From Nocardia brasiliensis IFM 10847 (GTDB lineage Bacteria > Actinomycetota > Actinomycetes > Mycobacteriales > Mycobacteriaceae): 36,477 nucleotides of DNA. The notes under the pieces are model-generated. The model did not search any database, was not told the DNA's origin, and worked only from the letters and a program-made list of their open reading frames with translations. Each line of letters starts with the position of its first letter. Positions within the stretch are counted from its first letter, which is position 1. Location: positions 1 through 36,477 of the forward strand of contig NZ_BAUA01000124.1 in NCBI RefSeq assembly GCF_000710915.1. Direction: 5' to 3'. Made by a program: the position numbers and the translations under genes. Shown here in pieces: positions 26,844-33,951 of the stretch.

Positions 26844-26914
26844 CCGGCCCCGACCCAACTATGTCCTGCCTCGTATCCCGGAGGCCCCACGCCGACAACG
26901 GAATTCGCTACCTC

Positions 26915-26918
26915 GGAG
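26915..26918 (+). promoter_or_regulatory. Ribosome binding site (GGAG) fixing the start at 26924
   Basis: GGAG lies 5 nt before the ATG at 26924. The in-frame ATG at 26861 has no such site, so the later start is preferred. Confidence 0.7.
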
Positions 26919-26923
26919 CAAAC

Positions 26924-27811
26924 ATGACCGGAACCCCGACCACCTACAGCCGCTGGACCCGCCGCGCCGTCACCTACCTGCCCGTGCATCGGCAGGGCAG
27001 GCTGATCGGCTATCTGTGGGCCTCGGTCGACCATTACGCCGCGGGCTTCGAACGCCATCTCGCCACTGCCGCTGACGATCTCGACTGCCTGCTCGTCTGG
27101 GAACGGCGGCTCGACGACGCGGCCCGGCGCGGCCGCACACCGCAGGAGGCGGTCCAGGAGTGGGTCGGCGCACCCGACGACGCGGTAGCCGGTGCGATTC
27201 CACCCGGCGTCAGACTCGGCAGCGCACCAGATCTGGCCGAACTGTGGGACCGGCTCAACCCTGACGGGCCGCCCCTCGGCGACGGACCGCTCGTCCAGGA
27301 CGGCGCCTATCCCGACGGCACCCCGGCGGACCGGCGTGACGGGTGGGGACCGTTGCACAGTGTTCCGTTGCGGACGTATGCCGACGACACCGCTGCCCCT
27401 ATCCGCTATCTCCCGGTCCGGATCGACGCCACCGTGGTCGGCTATCTGTGGGCCGCCGCCAACGGAGAGGCCGGAGGCTACGTGCCACGAGCCGACGCGG
27501 GGCGGACCGGGCAGATCGCTGCCGGACTGTGGCAATCGCGTTTCAGCGACGCCTATCTCGCCGGGCAACCCGCCACGACCGCCCTGGCCCGCTGCCGCGA
27601 TTTCCCCGCCGATCGGCTCTCCGGCGTCGTCGAGGCCGACGACACCGAGCAGCACGCACACGCCCTCGCCGAACTGCACCGCCTGGCCGCGGGAGCGGCC
27701 CGGGTGACGGCCGAAACACGCCCGGTCAGTACCGATTCCGAGGCCGACCTCGAAGCCGACCTCGCTCAGCTCCGCATCTCCGAAGATCCGCTCGACGGCG
27801 GATCACCGTAG
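26924..27811 (+). CDS. 295-residue protein with internal duplication, candidate immunity protein or chaperone
   Basis: I do not recognise a named family. The protein has two similar halves. The first begins AVTYLPVHRQGRLIGYLWAS and continues to WERRLDDAARRG and PDDAVAGAIPPG. The second begins IRYLPVRIDATVVGYLWAA and continues to GLWQSRFSDAYLAG and PADRLSGVVEAD. The repeated unit is about 90 residues with a Y-L-P-V ... G-Y-L-W-A strand pair followed by a Trp-containing helix. There is no signal peptide or membrane segment, so it is probably cytoplasmic. The C-terminus is acidic (EADLEADLAQL). It starts 80 bp after the megagene on the same strand with no obvious terminator between, so co-transcription is likely. 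That position suits an immunity protein, secretion chaperone or adaptor for the megaprotein. This is inference from context. Confidence 0.85.
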   Translation: MTGTPTTYSRWTRRAVTYLPVHRQGRLIGYLWASVDHYAAGFERHLATAADDLDCLLVWERRLDDAARRGRTPQEAVQEWVGAPDDAVAGAIPPGVRLGSAPDLAELWDRLNPDGPPLGDGPLVQDGAYPDGTPADRRDGWGPLHSVPLRTYADDTAAPIRYLPVRIDATVVGYLWAAANGEAGGYVPRADAGRTGQIAAGLWQSRFSDAYLAGQPATTALARCRDFPADRLSGVVEADDTEQHAHALAELHRLAAGAARVTAETRPVSTDSEADLEADLAQLRISEDPLDGGSP

Positions 27812-27823
27812 TATCGGCGAACC

Positions 27824-28732
27824 TCAGCCCGCCGCGGCCGGGGCGTGATAGCGCTCGCGGTGCTCGAGCCACGGCCGTCGCTGTTCCTCCTTGCTCATCG
27901 CGAGCAACGCGTGCAGCCGCGCCCACTGAGTTTCGTCGGTCGGCGTGTAGATCTGCACCCACGCGCCCTGCACGGCGGGCAAAGACATGCTGGTGACGAA
28001 CATTTCCAGGTCGCCGACCGCGAGATGCCGGATCTGTTTGATCCGCTTGTTCGGCACCGCGACGTCGTTGCGCGCCCACAGGGTCGCGAAATCGGCACTC
28101 TCGGTGCACATCTCCTCGATGAACTGCTGCCAACTCGGATCGTCGAGGTTCTTCGCGTACGCCCCGCGCAGGTAGGCGACCATGCGGCGCAGGTCGTCCC
28201 AGCTGTGCCGGTAGGTGTTGCAGCACTGCGGCGTCATGAACACCAGGCGCGCGACATTGCGCTCCCCCACCAGGAAACCAGGGCACAGCGCCTCGTAGGC
28301 GGCGTTGTAGGCCAGCATGTCGTAGCGCGCGCTGAGCAACGCGGCGGGCAGCGGCACCAGATGATCGAGGATGGTCTGCATCTCTTCGGGCAGTGCGCTG
28401 TTCGTGTGCGCGTTCGGCACCGTCGGCACCTCGGCCAGGCGGTAGAGGTGGGCACGCTCGGCGTCGTCGAGGGCCAGCGTGCGCGCGACCGCGTCCAGCA
28501 CCTGCACGCTGACGTTGATCTGCCTGCCCTGTTCGAGCCAGGTGTACCAGGTGACCCCGATGCCGGACAGTTGCGCCACTTCCTCGCGCCGCAGACCGGG
28601 TGTGCGGCGCCGCGGCCCCGGGGGCAGCCCGACGTCGTCCGGCGAGATCTTGGCGCGGCGCGACTTCAGGAAAGTTCCCAGCTCCGCGCGGCGCGCTTTG
28701 CGCACCGCCCGAACATCCAGCACATCGGTCAT
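27824..28732 (-). CDS. Helix-turn-helix transcriptional regulator, MmyB family
   Basis: 302 residues, a usual length for this family. Residues about 40-95 form an XRE-type helix-turn-helix with the family words RRTPGLRREEVAQLSGIGVT and WYTWLEQGR, followed by NVSVQVLDAVARTL. The C-terminal two thirds is the MmyB-type ligand-binding (PAS-like) domain, with YNAAYEALCPGFL and a WARNDV segment. Such regulators bind DNA as cytoplasmic dimers and often respond to fatty-acid-like or other small ligands. The start is the ATG at 28732. The upstream ribosome binding site is weak. The gene is convergent with the 295-residue protein gene (12 bp between stops) and divergent from the GT87 gene, which it might control. 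Confidence 0.92.
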   Translation of the reverse strand: MTDVLDVRAVRKARRAELGTFLKSRRAKISPDDVGLPPGPRRRTPGLRREEVAQLSGIGVTWYTWLEQGRQINVSVQVLDAVARTLALDDAERAHLYRLAEVPTVPNAHTNSALPEEMQTILDHLVPLPAALLSARYDMLAYNAAYEALCPGFLVGERNVARLVFMTPQCCNTYRHSWDDLRRMVAYLRGAYAKNLDDPSWQQFIEEMCTESADFATLWARNDVAVPNKRIKQIRHLAVGDLEMFVTSMSLPAVQGAWVQIYTPTDETQWARLHALLAMSKEEQRRPWLEHRERYHAPAAAG

Positions 28733-28938
28733 CGTTCGATCGTGCCCTACGCGGCTAACCGTATCCAGGTGCTGCTGGTACCCGTTTCAGGCGGGCCGAA
28801 CGGGGCCCACCGAGCACCGATCCACGCCCCGGCATGTCGCCCGAAAAATTGCTGCTACCAGCGGCGATTCCCACCGGTACCCGCCCCCGACAGTTCGGGT
28901 CATGCTCTGCGCGAACTTATTCTGTAAGTTACTCGCTT
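28733..28938. promoter_or_regulatory. Divergent promoter region between MmyB regulator and GT87 gene
   Basis: This 206-bp gap must hold the start signals for both divergent genes. I see an imperfect palindrome GCTGCTACCAGC (about 28850-28861) and, just ahead of the GTG at 28939, the AT-richer TTATTCTGTAAGTTAC (about 28917-28932), which could serve as a -10 region for a short-leader or leaderless transcript. No clear -35 element is seen. Confidence 0.35.
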
Positions 28939-30183
28939 GTGCGCAAATCCCGGCAGCTGGACTTTCCACGCTCGGGCCCAACGCTTTTCATACTGACCGC
29001 AAGCGCGGTCCTAGCGGTGATCCTGCTGTTCACCACGGTCGATCCGTGGCTCGATCGGGCGGGCATCCTGGCCGGTGGGCTCGATGTACATGTGTATAGG
29101 GATGGCGCGTGGCGCATCCTGCACGGTCTTCCGCTCTACACGGAGCCGACGGTAGCGGGCCTGCTCTATACCTACACGCCCTTCTCCACGCTCGCCTTCA
29201 TTCCCATCGTGCTGGTGCCGTGGGCGGCGGTCAACTACACCGGCATGGTCTTCAATCTGCTGGTTTTGTTCGGCTGCGTCGTGCTCGGCTGGCGGCTGCT
29301 CGGCTACCGGATCAGCGCGCGCCTCGCGCTCATCAGTGCCCTGCTGGCGTTGACCTGCGCGTTCCTCGAGCCGGTGCGGACCACACTGTTCTACGGGCAG
29401 ATCAACCTGCTGTTGATGCTGCTCATCCTATGGGATTTCGCGCGGGCCGACCGCAGCCGGCTGCGCGGTGTCGGAGTCGGCCTGGCCGCGGGCATCAAGC
29501 TGGTCCCGATCTATTTCATCGCGCAGTTCGTGGTGCTGCGACAGTGGCGCGCGGCCGTGACCGCGAGCGCGGCGTTCGCCGCCACCATCGCCGTCGCCTG
29601 GATCGTGCTGCCGACCGATTCGCGCCAGTACTGGACCTCCACCTTCTTCCAGTCCAATCGCATCGCCGACGATATGCATCCGTCCAATCAGTCCGTGCGG
29701 GGTGTGATCGCGCATCTGACCCACCATCCGGCGCCGATGTGGCTGTGGCTGCTCATCGCCGTCCCGCTCGCGCTGGTGAGCCTCGTGCTCGTCGCCGGAC
29801 TGTACGAACACGGCGAGCACTTGCTCGCGGTCACGCTCGCCGGGCTCACGGCCTGCGCGGTGTCGCCGTTCTCCTGGGACCACCACTGGGTCTGGTACGT
29901 CCCGCTGCTCGTCTATTTGGTGCATCGTGCGCAGACGCGACCGGTCTGGTGGCTCGCCGCGGCAGCGCTTTTCGTCTCGGTGGGTGCGTGGACCTGGGAG
30001 TACGACCCGAATTACGTTGTGGTCGGCCTGTTCCTGTTCCCACCGTGGTGGCCGCTGGCCCAGGTACTGATCAACAGCTTCGTCGTCGTGTACGCCGTCG
30101 TGCTGCTCGGCACCGGCCTGCTGCTGTTCCGCCTGCGCCGCACCGGATCCCGGCACACCGAGCCGGAGCCCGCCGTCCGGTGA
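28939..30183 (+). CDS. GT87-family membrane mannosyltransferase-like glycosyltransferase
   Basis: About 414 residues from the GTG at 28939. A longer form from an ATG at 28834 adds 35 residues of non-membrane sequence without a ribosome binding site, so I prefer the GTG, with some doubt. The protein has about ten hydrophobic segments, the first at residues 15-34. The following extracytoplasmic loop has GGLDVHVYRDG with Asp49 where GT-C enzymes keep their catalytic acid, and it continues to LHGLPLYTEP. Later conserved words include FYGQINLLLMLLIL, GLAAGIKLVPI and SPFSWDHHWVWYVP. This is the pattern of the GT87 (DUF2029) family of polyprenol-phosphate-mannose-dependent alpha-mannosyltransferases such as PimE, which extend phosphatidylinositol mannosides and lipoglycans on the outer face of the membrane in mycolic-acid actinomycetes. 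The exact acceptor is unknown. The gene is convergent with the carboxylic acid reductase gene. Confidence 0.88.
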   Translation: MRKSRQLDFPRSGPTLFILTASAVLAVILLFTTVDPWLDRAGILAGGLDVHVYRDGAWRILHGLPLYTEPTVAGLLYTYTPFSTLAFIPIVLVPWAAVNYTGMVFNLLVLFGCVVLGWRLLGYRISARLALISALLALTCAFLEPVRTTLFYGQINLLLMLLILWDFARADRSRLRGVGVGLAAGIKLVPIYFIAQFVVLRQWRAAVTASAAFAATIAVAWIVLPTDSRQYWTSTFFQSNRIADDMHPSNQSVRGVIAHLTHHPAPMWLWLLIAVPLALVSLVLVAGLYEHGEHLLAVTLAGLTACAVSPFSWDHHWVWYVPLLVYLVHRAQTRPVWWLAAAALFVSVGAWTWEYDPNYVVVGLFLFPPWWPLAQVLINSFVVVYAVVLLGTGLLLFRLRRTGSRHTEPEPAVR

Positions 30184-30213
30184 CCGGTCGGCGGCAACCT
30201 GCCCGGTGACGTC

Positions 30214-33200
30214 TCAGAGCAGGCCGAGCTGTCGCAGGTCGGTGACGTACTTGTCGATCAACTGCGGGGAAAGATGCGGGATGTCCTGATCGGGGCCGAT
30301 GCGCGCGGATTGCACCGCTGCCTGGAAGTTCTTGGCGGGCAACAGCGAACCGCGCACCGCGCGCAGCGGCCGCCGGTGCGCGTCGAGCAGCGGCAGCAGC
30401 GAAGCGTCACGCTGCTTTTCCGGCAGTGCCCGGATCGCGGTCTCGAAACGCCGGAACCACTCGTCGTAGTCGTCGAGCCGCTGGATGGGCACACCGAAAT
30501 CACCGAGCCAATCGACGAATTCGTCCAAGGAGATGCCGTCGTCGTACGGGTTCCACACGTCGTAGGTGTGGAACCCCGACTCGGCTCGCGCGCCGAGGGT
30601 CGTGATCGATTCGGCGACGAAATCGGCGGGCAGGCCGTCGTAGTGGGCCCGTCGGCGCTGCCCGGCACTGTCGGTCTCATAGAACGAGTACGGTGCGATG
30701 CCGGTCAGCACCAGACTCAGGATCAGCCGGGTGAACACATCGGGGACATTGAGCTGACCGACATACTTGCTGTGCGCCAGGATCATGTCCGACCGGAAAA
30801 CGGCGACCGGCAGACCGCACAGATCATGCGCCTCGCGCAACAGCACCTCCCCGGCCCACTTGCTGTTGCCGTAGCCGTTCGCGTACCCGGCGTCGATGGA
30901 CCGCACCGCGCTCATCTCCCGGATATCGCGCTCCTCGTCGAAGACGGCGGGATCGACCTGAGCGGCCACCGCGACGGTCGACAGGTATGTCACGGGCTTG
31001 CGGCGCTCGGTGATGGCCAGCCGGATGATCTCGGCGGTGCCGACCACATTAGGCCCGAACAGCTGGCTGTACGGCAGCACGTGGTTGACGAGGGCGGCCG
31101 GGTGCACGATCAGGTCGACCGTCGCGGCGAGCCGCTGCCAAGTCGCCTCGTCCAGACCGAGATTCGGGTCGCCGATATCGCCCGCGAGCACCTCGAGGTG
31201 GCCGACGGCCAGCTTCCGGTAGTGGTCGAGCAGTTCGGGATCGCCGCTGTCGAACACCGCGTCCAGGCGCTTACGCGCGGCGGCCGCGTCGGTGCCGCGC
31301 ACGATACAGACCAGCGTGCCGCCGGTCTTGTCCAGTCGCTGCAGCCATTCCAGGCACAGGAAGCGGCCGAGATATCCGTTCGCCCCGGTGAGCAGGACGG
31401 TCTGCGCCTGGGCCGGTGCAGCCGGAACCGCTTTCGCGGCAGCGAGTGTGCGTTCGTCGATGAACTTGTCCAGGGTGAGATCGGCGGCGCGGACCTCGGT
31501 GCCGGGACCGTGCACCGAGAACAGGCTCGGCCGCCGCGCCCCCGAATGCCGTTCGGCCTCGATGTATTTCGCCAGATCGGCGAGTGAGTTGGCGGGGCTC
31601 ACGATGACACCGACCGGGACCTCGACATCGAGCATGTCCTGCAGCAGGGTCGAAAACGACAGCGCGGACAGCGAATCACCGCCGAGATCGGTGAAATGCG
31701 CGTCCGCCCGCAACTCCGACGCGGCCAGACCGAGCATCGAACGCGCTGCCCGCGTGACGGTTTCGAGCACCGGCAGCTCGGTCGCGGTGCGCCGCAACTC
31801 GATCAGCTCGTCGTTGCGGTTCGCCTCCATGTCGCGGTACAGCTGCTCCAGCCGCTCGCCATAGCGCTCCTTGAGCTTGGGCCGCAACAGTTTCGCGATA
31901 CCGGAGAGCAAACCGTTCTCGACGGTGAACGGTTCGGTCTCGACCAGGAAATCGCGCGGCAGCTCAAAGGATTGCAGCCCGGCTTCTTTCGCGATCTGTT
32001 GCAGGGAGGCGGTCAGCGCCGTGGTCAGCGCGTCGGTGACACCGTCGGCCAGCGCGTCCTCGGTGGGCACGATCACCGCGAGCAGGAACGAGCGCTCGCT
32101 GTTGCCGTAGATATAGATCTGCCGGATCAGCGGACTGGTCGCGAACACCGCTTCCAGATGGGCGACCGTGACGAACTCGCCCTGCGCCAGTTTCAGCACA
32201 TTGTTGCGGCGGTCCAGGTAGATCAGCCGATCCGGTTCGAGTTCGGCGACGATGTCACCGGTCTTGTAGAAACCCTCCTCGTCGAAGATCTCCGCCGTCA
32301 CCTCGGGCCGCCGGAAATATCCCGGAATCATCGCTTCGGTCTTCAACAGCAGCTCACCGCGCGGATGCGGCTGATCGGTCCGGAAGTAGCCCAATTCCGG
32401 CACGTCGACGAGCTTGTAATCGATGACCGGCGGACGCTGCACGATATTGTCCTGCAACACGCCGATACCCGCCTCGGTCGAGCCGTAGCCGTCGTGCAGT
32501 TCCAGATCCAGCAGCGACTCCATGAACTCGCGCATCTCGGCCGACAGCGGCGCGCTCCCCACGATCGCCCCGAGCAGGCGGTCCCCGAGCGCGGACAGGC
32601 GCAGTTCGCTCTTCAGTTCCTGCTCGAGTTCCGGGCTCGCGTCCGCGGCGGGCGCACGCCGGGACAGCTCGGCCTGATAGCGCTGGAAAATCATGTCGCA
32701 CACACGCGGGACGAAGAACATCTCGGTCGGCCGTACCAGGGCCAGATCGTCGAACAGCGTCGACATATCGCTGCGCGCGGTGAAATACGCCGTGCCGCCG
32801 CGGGCCAGTACACCCGCGAAGGCGGCCCGCCCGGCGATATGACTCATCGGCATATAGCAGAGCGTGAGGCCGACGCCCTTCGCCCCGCTCAGCCACGTCT
32901 TACGGTTCAGCCGTTCGGTGTACATGGCGCCCTTCGGCGCGCCGGTACTGCCGGAGGTGTAGATGAGTAGGGCCAGCGGATCTTCGTCCGCGCCGGGAAC
33001 GAACAGCGGCGCGGCCGGCAGTTCGCTACCGCGGGCGCGGACCGCGTCGAGCGTTTCGACGACCACCGCGCTGCCCGCGTCGCTCAACCGCCTGCGCGCG
33101 GACTCGAGCGCCGCTCGGTGATCGTCGTCCGCGGGGCGGTAGTCGAACACCACCAACCGTTCCGGTGACGCGCCCCCGGTCAGCAATTGGACGGCGACGT

Positions 33201-33714
33201 CGAGGTGGTCGGGCGTCGCGGCCAGCACCCGGGGCGTGGTCTCGGCCAGGATCGCGGCGAGCTGCGGGGCCGCGGCGCCGGACTGCAGCGGCACGGTGAC
33301 GAGGCCGAGATGGATGTTCGCGAGATCGAGGGTGCCGTAGTCGATGCTGGTGAAGCCGAGCAGAGCGACGAAATCTCCGGCCCGCAAGGGCCTTTCGGGA
33401 TCACCGTGCCACGCTGCGGCCACCGCGCGGACGCGCGCCCACAGCTCGCGGTAGGTCAGGGTCTCGAATTCCGGGAGCAGCCGGTACGTGGTGCGACCGC
33501 TCTCGGTGACCGGCTCGGTCGCCCGCTGCCCCACCGCGGGGCGCTCCGCATAGCGCTCCATCACGGTGGCCATGATCTGGGACAGGTGCAGGCCCGGCGC
33601 CCGAATCGCCTCGACCACCTCCTGGTCCGGCACCGCGGCTTTCACCTGCTCGTCCTCGGCGAACAACTGTGCAATTCGACGCCGTAGCCGATCGCTTCGC
33701 GAATCAGTCGCCAT
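30214..33714 (-). CDS. car: Carboxylic acid reductase (ATP/NADPH-dependent, CAR)
   Basis: 1,166 residues from ATG 33714, which has a good ribosome binding site. The longer in-frame form to 33831 reads through promoter sequence and is rejected. Three domains: an adenylation domain (LIYTSGSTGAPKGAMY at about residue 248, DGYGSTEAG, FYKTGDIVAELEPDRLIYLD); a carrier domain with Ser681 in LGGDSLSAL for the phosphopantetheine arm; and a reductase domain with NADPH-binding LTGANGYLGRFL at about 774 and the YGNSK catalytic Tyr/Lys near 947-951. The enzyme reduces carboxylic acids to aldehydes using ATP and NADPH in the cytosol and needs a phosphopantetheinyl transferase, which is not in this window. 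Sequence and length agree closely with Nocardia iowensis CAR (1,174 residues). The main difference is a stretch several residues shorter after the P-loop, around TERLNRKTWLSGAKG. It is divergent from the exporter gene. Confidence 0.97.
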   Translation of the reverse strand: MATDSRSDRLRRRIAQLFAEDEQVKAAVPDQEVVEAIRAPGLHLSQIMATVMERYAERPAVGQRATEPVTESGRTTYRLLPEFETLTYRELWARVRAVAAAWHGDPERPLRAGDFVALLGFTSIDYGTLDLANIHLGLVTVPLQSGAAAPQLAAILAETTPRVLAATPDHLDVAVQLLTGGASPERLVVFDYRPADDDHRAALESARRRLSDAGSAVVVETLDAVRARGSELPAAPLFVPGADEDPLALLIYTSGSTGAPKGAMYTERLNRKTWLSGAKGVGLTLCYMPMSHIAGRAAFAGVLARGGTAYFTARSDMSTLFDDLALVRPTEMFFVPRVCDMIFQRYQAELSRRAPAADASPELEQELKSELRLSALGDRLLGAIVGSAPLSAEMREFMESLLDLELHDGYGSTEAGIGVLQDNIVQRPPVIDYKLVDVPELGYFRTDQPHPRGELLLKTEAMIPGYFRRPEVTAEIFDEEGFYKTGDIVAELEPDRLIYLDRRNNVLKLAQGEFVTVAHLEAVFATSPLIRQIYIYGNSERSFLLAVIVPTEDALADGVTDALTTALTASLQQIAKEAGLQSFELPRDFLVETEPFTVENGLLSGIAKLLRPKLKERYGERLEQLYRDMEANRNDELIELRRTATELPVLETVTRAARSMLGLAASELRADAHFTDLGGDSLSALSFSTLLQDMLDVEVPVGVIVSPANSLADLAKYIEAERHSGARRPSLFSVHGPGTEVRAADLTLDKFIDERTLAAAKAVPAAPAQAQTVLLTGANGYLGRFLCLEWLQRLDKTGGTLVCIVRGTDAAAARKRLDAVFDSGDPELLDHYRKLAVGHLEVLAGDIGDPNLGLDEATWQRLAATVDLIVHPAALVNHVLPYSQLFGPNVVGTAEIIRLAITERRKPVTYLSTVAVAAQVDPAVFDEERDIREMSAVRSIDAGYANGYGNSKWAGEVLLREAHDLCGLPVAVFRSDMILAHSKYVGQLNVPDVFTRLILSLVLTGIAPYSFYETDSAGQRRRAHYDGLPADFVAESITTLGARAESGFHTYDVWNPYDDGISLDEFVDWLGDFGVPIQRLDDYDEWFRRFETAIRALPEKQRDASLLPLLDAHRRPLRAVRGSLLPAKNFQAAVQSARIGPDQDIPHLSPQLIDKYVTDLRQLGLL

Positions 33715-33722
33715 GTCGCAAG

Positions 33723-33729
33723 TCTCCCT
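33723..33729 (-). promoter_or_regulatory. Ribosome binding site of the carboxylic acid reductase gene
   Basis: On the minus strand AGGGAGA lies 8 nt upstream of the ATG at 33714. It decides the start against the upstream in-frame ATG at 33831. Confidence 0.75.
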
Positions 33730-33767
33730 CGTTCGCAAGTAGGAAAGCTCGATATCCGGAAAACACG

Positions 33768-33780
33768 TTAGCCTATCTAA
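33768..33780. promoter_or_regulatory. TTAG-N5-CTAA inverted repeat upstream of CAR (possible operator or -10 region)
   Basis: On the plus strand TTAGCCTATCTAA has four-base arms. The minus strand contains TAGGCT (fits the TAnnnT -10 pattern), about 55 nt before the CAR start. It also recalls the core of actinobacterial iron boxes (TAGGCTAA), but only about 12 of 19 positions agree with that consensus by hand alignment. Confidence 0.3.
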
Positions 33781-33869
33781 GTATTCCGCCGAACCCCGTC
33801 TACCACCGATAACTCCAGTGGCATTTCCCACAGCAACCGAAATAATGTAGCGAAATTCGGACTATACGG

Positions 33870-33879
33870 ACCGATCGGT
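33870..33879. promoter_or_regulatory. Perfect palindrome ACCGATCGGT in the CAR/exporter intergenic region
   Basis: Ten-base perfect palindrome 73 nt before the exporter start, next to the AT-richer CTATAC. Sites of this shape are typical of TetR-family repressors, which often control DHA2 exporters. No TetR gene is present in the window, so the binding protein would be encoded elsewhere. Confidence 0.35.
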
Positions 33880-33940
33880 TATCCAGGTGTTGCCGATACC
33901 GGTGTCAACGGGCTCCTGTTACCCGTGCCGCCGGGACCGC

Positions 33941-33944
33941 AGGA
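33941..33944 (+). promoter_or_regulatory. Ribosome binding site (AGGA) fixing the exporter start at 33952
   Basis: AGGA lies 7 nt before the ATG at 33952. The in-frame ATG at 33925 lacks a comparable site. Confidence 0.65.
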
Positions 33945-33951
33945 TCAAGCC

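Noticed and set aside
26508..26840. Type VII secretion C-terminal signal (YxxxD/E) at the end of the giant protein
   Set aside because: Tyr residues near the end are not followed by Asp or Glu at the required spacing, and no WXG motif or helical-hairpin context is present.
30184..30213. Terminator between GT87 and CAR genes (CCGGTGACCGG)
   Set aside because: The arms are only 5 bp with a one-base centre and overlap the GT87 stop codon. This is too little to call a terminator in GC-rich DNA.
33768..33780. Iron-box (IdeR/DmdR) operator upstream of CAR
   Set aside because: Only about 12 of 19 positions fit the consensus by hand. A -10 hexamer or chance explains it equally well, so it is listed only as a weak inverted repeat.
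33715..33831. Longer form of carboxylic acid reductase with 39 extra N-terminal residues
   Set aside because: The extra part reads through the promoter region, has no counterpart in the known enzyme, and the ATG at 33714 has a clear ribosome binding site.
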